DNA of 19,090 nt from an uncultured Alphaproteobacteria bacterium (GTDB lineage: Bacteria > Pseudomonadota > Alphaproteobacteria > UBA7887), in NCBI GenBank assembly GCA_913044255.1, contig CAJWOI010000011.1, forward strand, positions 1 to 19,090, read 5' to 3'. This document shows, one piece after another, positions 6,831-14,596 of the stretch. The number at the start of each line of letters is the position of its first letter. Positions within the stretch are counted from its first letter, which is position 1. The notes beneath the pieces were generated by a model. The model was not told where the DNA came from. It saw nothing but the letters and a program-made list of their open reading frames with translations, and did no database searches. The translations under genes were made by a program, and so were the position numbers.

Positions 6831-7991
6831 CTATATTCCAAGGTCAAGAAGGTTGTAGTCTTTAATATCCTTTTTAGAATTTTCATCCCAGCTATAATCA
6901 AAAATCGTGTCTTTAAATGGCTCGTAAACGAACGATTCCTCTTTCGGAAAACGCTGTTGTCTCGCATCGATAGCATAGCCAATCAATCGAGAACGTTTTT
7001 GGATCCTTTCATCATCATAAAAAGCAACGTCATTGTGTATGCCGCCACTTTCCACGTTTAAAACGGATGAGCGTCGATGAAAACCAAAATTCACCGTTAC
7101 TCTCCAATCTGGACTAGTGTTAGCAAAAGAACCATGGATGCTTTGTCGGTTACAGATTGCGACATCTCCCGGTGCACAAATCAACGGCACTGCCTCGGGC
7201 AATCTTTCCGCCTCTCCCTCAACCAGCATATCTTGAATGTTAAGTTTCCCGCGTTTGTGACTGCCAGGGACGACCCAAAGGCCATTGGCCGCCGTGCAAC
7301 CGTACAGCTGCGCCATAAAGTTAAACCCGTGTGTCCCCTCGTCCCAGTCCGGTTTGTCCCAATGCGTGAATCCATCTTGATGCCACGACACCGAGGCACC
7401 TCTCCCTGGTTCTTTAAGAAACAGCGCTTCGTTAAATGGAACGAAGTCTTTCCCATTTATCTCTTGAGCAACCGCCAACAACCCAGGATGCCCATAAACC
7501 CGCAAACACGCCTCTGAAAACTGCAAGGACCCGGTGATAACATAAACAACCTCTTTTGGAGCCGCCGGATCCACCATTGGTTCGGTCATTTTTATTTGAT
7601 GGCGGCCATGATTTTCCTTAGTTCCTCCGTAAGGATCTCCGAGGGGCTTCGCCCAATGCAGGGTGCGGGATTCACAATCAACAGCAAGCGCTGGCCGACC
7701 CTTAGAGTCCACTCTGGACCCCTTCTCCGTCGGCAAGCGTTCCAAGATGTTTTCAACATCAGATTCGATATCATCAAGTTCCTCAGACAGCAAAACCCCT
7801 TCAAATATATAAAAACCGAATCGTGAGTAGTCGCTCAAAATATCCTGATCTAATTTCCCATCCGAGTTGAACTTCAAAGGGCCGCGATTTCCTAGGGAAT
7901 GGGCTCTCTCTTCACCCTCTCTCAGGTAACTTTGCATTGCTGCTTCTTGCGCACCAAAATTTCCAGTTGGTGAAGTAACGTGGGATCTCAT
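6831..7991 (-). CDS. Phytanoyl-CoA dioxygenase (PhyH) family Fe(II)/2-oxoglutarate-dependent oxygenase
   Basis: Cytosolic non-haem iron oxygenase of 386 aa, expected to hydroxylate an unactivated C-H bond using 2-oxoglutarate and O2. The iron-binding facial triad is visible: His204-x-Asp206 in VSWHQDG and the distal His286 in SIHGSF. Arg297 in PDWRVTVNFG is the probable 2-oxoglutarate carboxylate anchor. The segment GLWVVPGSHKRGKL (237-250) is typical of the family core. About 50 N-terminal residues and about 75 residues after the core lie outside the usual minimal domain. The ATG at 7991 has an AGGA 8 nt upstream. It is divergent from the BVMO gene across a 350-base gap, so the two may be co-regulated. 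Substrates in this family range from acyl-CoAs to ectoine and small metabolites; here the substrate is unknown. Confidence 0.92.
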   Translation of the reverse strand: MRSHVTSPTGNFGAQEAAMQSYLREGEERAHSLGNRGPLKFNSDGKLDQDILSDYSRFGFYIFEGVLLSEELDDIESDVENILERLPTEKGSRVDSKGRPALAVDCESRTLHWAKPLGDPYGGTKENHGRHQIKMTEPMVDPAAPKEVVYVITGSLQFSEACLRVYGHPGLLAVAQEINGKDFVPFNEALFLKEPGRGASVSWHQDGFTHWDKPDWDEGTHGFNFMAQLYGCTAANGLWVVPGSHKRGKLNIQDMLVEGEAERLPEAVPLICAPGDVAICNRQSIHGSFANTSPDWRVTVNFGFHRRSSVLNVESGGIHNDVAFYDDERIQKRSRLIGYAIDARQQRFPKEESFVYEPFKDTIFDYSWDENSKKDIKDYNLLDLGI

Positions 7992-8341
7992 TATTCAGTC
8001 CTATTCAGTAATGACCTGATATTCTCGGAACCAAGGACATGCTAAATACTATTAGATTAGGAAACAACTTGGCGGAAAACGTTTGACAATTTCAGCCCAT
8101 CAGAGGACTGAGTTGCTCGATCCATTGATCCGGAGTCGGGGGTCCGAAAATTAATGACCCGTTTCCCGAAGAGCAGCTTAGTGCCCTATTTCCATTAGAA
8201 AACTGACCGGCAATTATAGTACGACAGCATATTGAATCGTGTCGAAAAATCCTTCAGAGTACCGCCTCAAGTCTTGCTGCCAAGAAAGTTGCTAATTGGT
8301 TGTATGCTTGAAAGGGACTGGTAGACGATGGGATTTAAGTG
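7992..8341. other. Divergent promoter region with a possible decayed reading frame
   Basis: This 350-base gap separates the PhyH-like gene (minus) and the BVMO (plus). A TTGACA box is at 8083-8088 but lacks a matching -10. From about 8132 to 8311 the frame shared with the BVMO reads like protein (for example KINDPFPEEQLSALFPLEN, one TGA, then PAIIVRQHIESCRKILQ and on to a TGA at 8309-8311). This could be a remnant or chance. The BVMO ribosome binding site GGGA is at 8330-8333. Confidence 0.4.
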
Positions 8342-10087
8342 ATGCCCGAAATATCGAAACACAACGTCACGGCCGGACAAACGTCTGCCAAGCCGGGATC
8401 ACGCTACGACTATGATGTTATCGTTATCGGAGCCGGAGTTGCCGGGATCTATCAAATTAAACTTCTCATGGACCTAGGAATACACGCGACTGTGTTAGAC
8501 GCGGAGGAAGACCTCGGTGGGACGTGGTACAACAACCGCTATCCGGGCGCACGGTTTGACTCAGAGAGTTACACCTACGGCTATTCGTTCTCGAAGGAAG
8601 TACTGAACGAGTGGCATTGGAAAGAGCAGTTCTCCGGTCAGCCCGAAAACTTACGATACCTGAACTACGTTGCCGATAAGTTCGAGCTACGTAAGTACAT
8701 GCAGTTCAATTGCCAAGTTGAATCGGCACATTTCGATGAAACAAATGACGTATGGAGACTGAAAATTAGCGACGGGCGGAAACTAACCTGTCGATTTGTA
8801 ATTATGGCGCTCGGTCTTCTCTCGATCCCAACCCTGCCACGTATCAAAGGCATGGACACCTTTACGGGCCAATCGTTTCACACATTTCATTGGCCACATG
8901 AACCGGTTGAGATGAACAGCAAGAGGGTTGCCGTTATCGGCACCGGCGCGACGGCAATACAACTCATCGCAGAAATTGCGGACAAGGTCGAGGAGCTTAC
9001 CGTATTTCAACGGCGCCCCAACTGGAGCGCCCCCCTGAACAATAGCCCAATATCCGAAGAGGAAATGACCAACATACGGTCTCGCTACGACGAGATTTTC
9101 GCAACCTGTGCGCGCACGCCGGGCGGATTCGAGCACGAACCGGACCGCCGGGGTTTCTACGAGGTATCGCGCGAGGAACGCTTGGCATTGTGGGATCGGC
9201 TGTACGATGAGCCGGGATTCGGGATCTGGTTGAGAAATTTTCGCGAGATCTTTACCGACGAGGAACCTAACGCCGAGTTATCCGCATATATCGCGGAACG
9301 AATCCGGGAGCGCGTGAATGACCCAGTGACCGCCGAAAAACTAATCCCGCGAGATCATGGGTTCGGCGTGCAAAGAGTGCCTCTCGAAAGCCATTATTTT
9401 GAGGCATACAACAGGGACAACGTTCACCTAGTCGATATCAGTGAGACTCCCATCCAACGGATCACCAAAACTGGCCTTCGTACCTCAGAACATACGTACG
9501 ACTTTGATATCATCGTGTACGCTACCGGCTTTGACGCGGTAACCGGAGCCTTCGACGGAATCGACATCGTAGGTGTCGGCGGAGAGAAACTGAGAGATAA
9601 GTGGAACGACGGTCCGTCGACGTTCCTCGGGATGTTCGTCCATGGATTTCCGAATCTATTGATGCCGACGGGCCCGCAGAGCGGCTCGGCTTCGACCAAC
9701 TACCCGCGTGGCATCGAGACTGGCGTCAACTGGTGTACAACCTTTCTCGAATACATGCGGGAGCATGGCTACGTCCGAGCCGACACGACCCTCGAAGCTG
9801 AGCAACGCTGGACCGCACATGTGACAAAGATGTATTCAAAAATGCTAATGCGAAAAGCCAAGGGCTGGTTCACCGGATACAACTCAAATCTCGACGGGCA
9901 CGAGCACGGAAAGACACGATATTTCGTATACAACGGTGGCGCCCCGAAGTATGTCGCCACGATCAATGAGGTGGCTGAAAAAGGCTATGAGGGCATTGTT
10001 CTACGTTCCGGTCCTGCATCATCCTCGCAGTTTTCGGCTAGCAGCAGCAAGGCCGTCAATGGCGAAGGGGTGTCACAACGGGGATGA
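8342..10087 (+). CDS. Baeyer-Villiger monooxygenase (class B flavoprotein, NAD(P)/FAD-dependent)
   Basis: Expected to insert oxygen next to a ketone, giving an ester or lactone, using FAD and NADPH. The protein is 581 aa from the ATG at 8342; a GTG directly before it (8339) is an alternative, and GGGA at 8330-8333 is 8 nt from the ATG. The FAD Rossmann motif GAGVAG is at 30-35, followed by DLGGTWYNNRYPGARFD. The complete BVMO fingerprint FxGxxxHxxxWP is at 174-185. The second nucleotide-binding motif GTGATA is at 200-205. An Arg in GFGVQRVPLE (345) is likely the catalytic arginine. ATG-type motif YATGFDA follows near 393. There is a low-complexity Ser/Ala-rich tail of about 25 residues. By eye the gene is richer in GC than the thiolase that follows, which might mean separate acquisition. 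The substrate is unknown. Confidence 0.95.
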   Translation: MPEISKHNVTAGQTSAKPGSRYDYDVIVIGAGVAGIYQIKLLMDLGIHATVLDAEEDLGGTWYNNRYPGARFDSESYTYGYSFSKEVLNEWHWKEQFSGQPENLRYLNYVADKFELRKYMQFNCQVESAHFDETNDVWRLKISDGRKLTCRFVIMALGLLSIPTLPRIKGMDTFTGQSFHTFHWPHEPVEMNSKRVAVIGTGATAIQLIAEIADKVEELTVFQRRPNWSAPLNNSPISEEEMTNIRSRYDEIFATCARTPGGFEHEPDRRGFYEVSREERLALWDRLYDEPGFGIWLRNFREIFTDEEPNAELSAYIAERIRERVNDPVTAEKLIPRDHGFGVQRVPLESHYFEAYNRDNVHLVDISETPIQRITKTGLRTSEHTYDFDIIVYATGFDAVTGAFDGIDIVGVGGEKLRDKWNDGPSTFLGMFVHGFPNLLMPTGPQSGSASTNYPRGIETGVNWCTTFLEYMREHGYVRADTTLEAEQRWTAHVTKMYSKMLMRKAKGWFTGYNSNLDGHEHGKTRYFVYNGGAPKYVATINEVAEKGYEGIVLRSGPASSSQFSASSSKAVNGEGVSQRG

Positions 10088-10390
10088 GAAGTAAACAAGC
10101 GATGCGAACCCGTTCCTGTTCCGTCCCCTCTCGAATCTGGCTCACTCTGCAGGGGCAACCTATTCATCGTAAGACAACTTACCTCGGCCAAAACCATACC
10201 TTGCTATCAGCAGAACCTAAATCCCCACGCGCATTGTTGCCCATCCTTCTTTAGCGTGATCTGCAGTGACATATCCGATACGGATCCGTTGCGGGTAGAC
10301 CAAGAGGGGCACACAGATTAAGAGTCAAACAGTTTTATATATTTTAAGATCACTATATCTTGTTGCCCAAATATTTAGGGAGGAAAGCCG
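10088..10390 (+). promoter_or_regulatory. Intergenic leader before the thiolase-like/DUF35 pair
   Basis: This 303-base gap lies between the BVMO and the thiolase-like gene. Most of it is featureless. The last 70 bases are markedly A/T-rich (about 10328-10365) and contain a short inverted repeat, AAGAT (10346-10350) and ATCTT (10357-10361), just upstream of an excellent ribosome binding site, GGGAGGAAA, before the ATG at 10391. The AT-rich block suggests the pair has its own promoter, but no consensus -35/-10 pair can be assigned. Confidence 0.4.
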
Positions 10391-11659
10391 ATGCCCGTTC
10401 TCGGCGAGGCAGATGCTTCAACAGAAAAATTTCTGCGTGGCAAGTATGCAATCTGTGGTGTTGGCGAAACGACGTACAGACGCGGATCAGAAGAATCGAC
10501 CCGAAATCTTGCCACTTGGGCGGTCGGCAATGCCATGGTTGACGCGGGTATGAGTGCAACCGACATTGACGGAATGCTTAGTTACTCCGGAAATGATTCA
10601 ACCTTTGCACCACTCGTTGCAAACGATCTTGGAATCCGGCTCAACTTTTATATGGACGTTCATGGTGGCGGCTCTTCGACGGAGGCTTTAGTTGGAATTG
10701 CCATCGGTGTGATTGAAGCCGGCATGTGCAAAACAGTCGCTATTTACCGCGCGATGAATGGCTACAGCCAAGTTCGAATTGGTGGCATCGGCGCCCGATC
10801 AGCAGTACCAATCACTGGTGACCAAATTCACTGGCGCGCTTACGGTTGGCAAAGTGCCGGTCAAATGTTTGCCCCTACATTCTTACGGCATATGTACGAC
10901 TACGGCACAACGCCTGAACAAGTTGCAGAAGTAAAAGTTGCGCACTCGAAACACGCCTCTAATAATCCCAAAGCCTATTACAAAACACGCTGTACGGTCG
11001 ACGATGTTATTAATTCGCGAATTATTTGCAAACCTCTGCACCTACTAGATTGTTGCGTAGAGACAGACAACGCAACATGTATAATTGTCACGCGTCTAGA
11101 CCGTGCACGAGATTGTCGGAACCCACCGGCCGTAATTCAGTCGGTTGTTGGTCGCTGTTGCAAGCCACGCGGTGACATCCACCTGCATTACCAGAGTGGA
11201 CCGATTTCTACTGTGGCTGGGCACTACGCGAAAGATATTTTGTTTCGAAACGCCGGGGTTGGACCAGAAGATATAGATGCTACCGGTTCCTACGACGCTT
11301 TTACCTTTACAACAATGTTGCAACTTGAAGATTACGGCTTTTGTAAGAAAGGTGAAGGCGGAGACTACGTTTCCTCGGGAACAATCGAGTTAGGTGGGTT
11401 GCGACCCAACAATACATCAGGTGGCCATCTCTGTGAGGGATATACCCATGGAATGAATATGGTGATCGAAAACACCCGGCAACTCCGCGACACAGTTGAT
11501 GATTCTTGCCCAGTAGGGAACGACGGCAAGAAACGACACACCCATGTGTATTCCGAAGGTGGCTGCCGTCATGTCAAGGACGTGGAAATTACTGCAAATT
11601 TAGGCTGGGCTCATCCCGGCACAGGTTCAGCAATGATTATGGCGAAAGACGGAAAATGA
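10391..11659 (+). CDS. Thiolase-fold protein of the SCP-2/lipid-transfer type, probable Ltp2-like retro-aldolase
   Basis: Thiolase-superfamily protein of 422 aa. In the position of the nucleophilic cysteine it reads HGGGSSTEAL (91-100), with no Cys. The C-terminal motif that is normally NxSGGLLSxGHPxG reads NTSGGHLCEGYTHGMN (341-356), placing Tyr351 where the GHP His belongs. The segment GSYDAFTFTTMLQLEDYGFC (299-318) is typical of the Ltp2-like branch. Loss of the Cys argues against ketothiolase activity. Ltp2 with a DUF35 partner performs retro-aldol cleavage of steroid side-chain CoA esters, and this is the best model (inference). A very strong ribosome binding site (GGAGGA) precedes the ATG. 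The DUF35 gene starts 12 bases after the stop, the arrangement expected for an obligate complex. The protein is unusually rich in cysteine between 200 and 257. The substrate is unknown. Confidence 0.9.
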   Translation: MPVLGEADASTEKFLRGKYAICGVGETTYRRGSEESTRNLATWAVGNAMVDAGMSATDIDGMLSYSGNDSTFAPLVANDLGIRLNFYMDVHGGGSSTEALVGIAIGVIEAGMCKTVAIYRAMNGYSQVRIGGIGARSAVPITGDQIHWRAYGWQSAGQMFAPTFLRHMYDYGTTPEQVAEVKVAHSKHASNNPKAYYKTRCTVDDVINSRIICKPLHLLDCCVETDNATCIIVTRLDRARDCRNPPAVIQSVVGRCCKPRGDIHLHYQSGPISTVAGHYAKDILFRNAGVGPEDIDATGSYDAFTFTTMLQLEDYGFCKKGEGGDYVSSGTIELGGLRPNNTSGGHLCEGYTHGMNMVIENTRQLRDTVDDSCPVGNDGKKRHTHVYSEGGCRHVKDVEITANLGWAHPGTGSAMIMAKDGK

Positions 11660-11671
11660 AAGGAGAGAGCG

Positions 11672-12193
11672 ATGCCTGTCCGAGGTGAATACATGGGAAT
11701 GATGCTCACTATCGACGATGTGGATAAGGAGAATCGTGAGTTTTTTAATTTTTGCGCAGAGGGTGACTTCCATCTCCAGAAAGGAAAGAAAAGCGGACTT
11801 TTGCGCTATCCACCAACAACAGGATGCCCATGGACCGGAGACAGAGATTATGACTGGGTCCCAGTTGAAGCAAAAGGATCCGTGCACTCATACGGCGAAG
11901 TACACCACCCAATCCAGCCCGCTTTCAAGGAAAAAGTTCCTTACATGATACTGGTCGTTGACTTAGATGTTCAGAAAGGTGAGCCAACAGAACACGAATC
12001 TCTTCGAGTCGCGGGAAATTTAGTGACAGCAGATGGCAAGTTTGCCCCTCTAGAGGTAATTAAGACTGTTGGCATCGGAACCAGGGTCCGAATGGTCTTT
12101 ACGCAAGTAAGTGAAGGTTTTGCTATACCTCACTGGACAATTGACAAAGACGCCAAGCAGCCAAAATTACCGTGGCGCTATCCACAAGAATAA
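11672..12193 (+). CDS. DUF35 OB-fold protein, partner of the thiolase-like enzyme, degenerate zinc ribbon
   Basis: Small cytosolic protein of 173 aa of the DUF35/ChsH2-C-terminal type. Such proteins bind thiolase-fold partners and help hold or channel the acyl-CoA. The OB-fold half is clear: GSVHSYGEVHHPIQPAF (69-85), then VPYMILVVDLD, a GNLV turn and a final VRMVF strand. The preceding zinc ribbon, usually C-x2-C and C-x2-C, is degraded: after LLRYPPTTG only Cys52 remains, in CPWTG. The only other Cys is Cys28. A near-ideal AGGAGAG ribosome binding site is 6 nt before the ATG at 11672, and the gap to the thiolase-like gene is 12 bases, so the pair is translated from one mRNA. It probably regulates or stabilises the partner rather than acting alone. 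Confidence 0.88.
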   Translation: MPVRGEYMGMMLTIDDVDKENREFFNFCAEGDFHLQKGKKSGLLRYPPTTGCPWTGDRDYDWVPVEAKGSVHSYGEVHHPIQPAFKEKVPYMILVVDLDVQKGEPTEHESLRVAGNLVTADGKFAPLEVIKTVGIGTRVRMVFTQVSEGFAIPHWTIDKDAKQPKLPWRYPQE

Positions 12194-12247
12194 TTGGCGT
12201 AGGCACGCCGAAGTAAGATCACCAGAATTTTGCACGCGTTAATCAAA

Positions 12248-12284
12248 ACCCGATAAAGGCCCATCATTGTGGCGGGTGTTTTTC
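12248..12284. terminator. Bidirectional rho-independent-like terminator
   Basis: ACCCG (12248-12252) pairs with CGGGT (12273-12277); part of the loop can also pair (GCC with GGC). On plus the stem is followed by GTTTTTCTT (12278-12286), serving the BVMO/thiolase/DUF35 side. On minus it is followed by TTTTGATT, serving the Liv operon that ends at 12328. The location between two convergent units fits well. Confidence 0.6.
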
Positions 12285-12327
12285 TTACGTATCTCTTCCA
12301 CCCTCTACCTTAATCAAACCTATAAAC

Positions 12328-13524
12328 TTACCTGCTCAAATCAATGATGTCTCCAAACAAGACCCACTTTTCGCCGTCAAACTCGGAAAGCTGTTCCGCT
12401 TCGATCGGATAAAAATCTGTGGGGCTAGTGTTGATTTTGATCCCAGGAATAAGCATGGGAAGCTCAACATCTTTCAAATTAGCAGCGCACGCCATGATGC
12501 CGGGCCGGCTGAGATCTTCGCATTCGTCGAGCATCATATGGAGCAATTTCGAGACGTTGTAAGCATAAGCATATAAAATATCGCCGCGGTCGGCGTTTGG
12601 CATGTTTTTTTCCATCCATGCAGACCATTCTTTAAAACCAGCCGAGTCCGCCCACTGTGGATCCGTCGGATCTTTCATAAACTGGGCGGTGATCAGCCCT
12701 TTGGAACACTCAAGTCCGGCGGGCACCAGTGTGGATTTAACGGACGACGAAACATTGTTCAAAAGGTGCAAAGGTTTCCAGTCAATCTCACACGCTTTTT
12801 TAATTGCCTGTGCCGCAAATTTTGGAATTGTAATATTGAAAAATACATTCGCGCCACTTGCTGCCAGGTCCAAAATCTGAGAATCGATGGTCGGATCTGT
12901 CACCTCATATGGCAACATCTTGACAACTAATTCGTCGGCTCTGTCTCCTAGACCTTGTAGAAACCCGTCTCTGTAATCTTTTCCGTAGTCGTCATTCTGG
13001 AAGAGAACCGCGATTTTTGGGTTTTCCACGTTTGCCAGGGCGTAATTCGCATAAATCTCACCCTCGACATCATAAGTAGGTTGATACCCGATGGTCCAAG
13101 GGTACTTTTCAGGCTGTCCCCACTTAGAAGCACCGGTCGCTACAAAAATATGGGGCACCTTTTTTGCGTTCACATAACGGTGGATTGCGGAGTTGGTGGG
13201 TGTTCCCAGCGTTTGGAATAAGAACGCCACTTTCTCTTGTTCGACCAATTTACGGACCTGCTCAACAGTACGCGGAGGGCTGTAACTGTCATCTAAAGAG
13301 ATAAGGTCAATGGTACGCCCGTTGATACCGCCGTCTGCATTCACCGATTTAAAATAAGCAACGATAGTTTTACCAATCGATGAATAAACCGAGGCAGGGC
13401 CGGAGTATGGGTTGGTGTTCCCAATCTTTATCGAGGTATCTGTAACGCCGACCGTCTGAGCGCTTGCCGAAGCAGTCAGCAGCAGAGTTGCCGCCACGCT
13501 GGTCACAAAAGTGCTGATTCGCAT
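12328..13524 (-). CDS. Periplasmic substrate-binding protein of a branched-chain amino acid/amide-type (HAAT) ABC transporter
   Basis: Periplasmic receptor of the Liv-type importer, 398 aa. The start chosen is the ATG at 13524: GGGAGA (13537-13532) lies 7 nt upstream, and this start opens directly onto a classical signal peptide (MRISTFVTSVAATLLLTASA, cleavage after ASA at residue 22). A longer frame from GTG at 13557 is less likely. The mature part begins with IKIGNTNPYSGPASVYSSIG, typical of Leu/Ile/Val-type binding proteins, and contains TPTNSAIHRYVNAKKVPHIF and FVATGASKWG. It has no lipobox, so it should be a soluble periplasmic protein. It is the last gene of the operon, 79 bases beyond livM. 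Proteins of this subgroup often bind aromatic or organic acids rather than amino acids, so the ligand is open. Confidence 0.93.
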   Translation of the reverse strand: MRISTFVTSVAATLLLTASASAQTVGVTDTSIKIGNTNPYSGPASVYSSIGKTIVAYFKSVNADGGINGRTIDLISLDDSYSPPRTVEQVRKLVEQEKVAFLFQTLGTPTNSAIHRYVNAKKVPHIFVATGASKWGQPEKYPWTIGYQPTYDVEGEIYANYALANVENPKIAVLFQNDDYGKDYRDGFLQGLGDRADELVVKMLPYEVTDPTIDSQILDLAASGANVFFNITIPKFAAQAIKKACEIDWKPLHLLNNVSSSVKSTLVPAGLECSKGLITAQFMKDPTDPQWADSAGFKEWSAWMEKNMPNADRGDILYAYAYNVSKLLHMMLDECEDLSRPGIMACAANLKDVELPMLIPGIKINTSPTDFYPIEAEQLSEFDGEKWVLFGDIIDLSR

Positions 13525-13603
13525 TTGGGTATCTCCCATTTTCTCTTCAAAATTCACGCTACGTCCTTTTGGTTGAGGCTTATCTAGACCCTACCAACTA
13601 TAT

Positions 13604-14590
13604 TTAGCCTGATACTTTTCGTTTCGTCCATACTATCAACCGTTCCAAAGATCCCCATATACCAAAAGGAACAAAATAAATTATCAGAATCAGGAACACA
13701 CCGAAGATTGCCCAAGGAGGAGGCAACCACTCGTACGCCAACCTAATATCTTGGGCAAAATTCGGCATAAAGACAATAAATAGTCCGCCAAATATAGCGC
13801 CCGGTATAGAGACTATTCCACCGACCACGGAGCCGACTAAAATATAAACGGCGACAAAAAAGTTGAATGCGTCTGGACTGACGAACTCACTTGCATAGGT
13901 AAACAAGGCTCCGCCGATCCCTGCATACATGGCACTTATACCGAAAGTTGTGGTTTTAACCAGTGACGTGTTTATGCCCATAGTCTTGGCAGCAATCGGA
14001 TTATCACGAATCGCCATCATCGCCCGGCCTGATCTGCTGTGCAGTAAACACCAGGTGATTGCCATCAGAAACAAAATTATAAACAGCGCAACGTAATAGA
14101 GTGATTGATCCGCACTTATCGACGATACAATCGGGTCGGGTTTGGGGACGAAAATACCCTGAACCCCGCCTGTCCAATGTTCAAATGCATCGAATTTTAG
14201 AAGCTGGGGCGTCGCTACGGCCAAAGCGAATGTTGCAAGCGCCAGATAAAGACCTTCTAGTCTCAAGGCGGGCAAGCCAAACAAAAAACCGAATACAAAC
14301 GAAATCAATGCAGCCGCGACAATAGCTTCGTAGGGACCCCACCCAAAGTGGTGAATGAATATCGCTGCAGAATACGCTCCGGCAGCAAAGAATGCGCTGT
14401 GACCGATGGAAAATTGCCCATTATAACCGGTTAACACATTAAGGCCCAACATCGCGATCGCCCACGCTATTGCCAGGGTAAATTGATACGTAATGAAATC
14501 AGAAACCAAATGCGGTAGCGCGATACCGAACGCAACTGCGATCGCAAAACCGATCAACAGACCAGGTGTAATAGGATTGGGGCGGTCCAT
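13604..14590 (-). CDS. livM: ABC transporter permease, LivM type
   Basis: Second inner-membrane permease of the HAAT importer, 328 aa, with about ten hydrophobic segments. The hallmark GYNGQFSIGHSAFFAAGAY is at 55-73. The cytoplasmic coupling segment that contacts the ATPases is recognisable as HSRSGRAMMAIRDNPIAAKTMGIN in the middle of the protein, with conserved G-R-A-M-M-A-I-R-D-N. It starts 6 bases after the LivH stop and is translated from the same mRNA. With LivH it forms the transmembrane channel, powered by LivG and LivF. Confidence 0.95.
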   Translation of the reverse strand: MDRPNPITPGLLIGFAIAVAFGIALPHLVSDFITYQFTLAIAWAIAMLGLNVLTGYNGQFSIGHSAFFAAGAYSAAIFIHHFGWGPYEAIVAAALISFVFGFLFGLPALRLEGLYLALATFALAVATPQLLKFDAFEHWTGGVQGIFVPKPDPIVSSISADQSLYYVALFIILFLMAITWCLLHSRSGRAMMAIRDNPIAAKTMGINTSLVKTTTFGISAMYAGIGGALFTYASEFVSPDAFNFFVAVYILVGSVVGGIVSIPGAIFGGLFIVFMPNFAQDIRLAYEWLPPPWAIFGVFLILIIYFVPFGIWGSLERLIVWTKRKVSG

Positions 14591-14596
14591 CCTTGG

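Noticed and set aside
7077..7517. 146-codon open frame on plus within the PhyH-like gene
   Set aside because: Antisense to the iron-binding core of the oxygenase, no good ribosome binding site, no recognisable product.
8083..8111. TTGACA as a promoter -35 box
   Set aside because: No -10-like hexamer at 15-19 bases downstream.
8783..9136. 117-codon open frame on minus in the BVMO
   Set aside because: Antisense to the BVMO fingerprint region; composition like a shadow frame.
12196..12209. GGCGT/ACGCC hairpin just after the DUF35 gene
   Set aside because: 5-bp stem with no following T-run; the stem at 12248-12284 is a better terminator.
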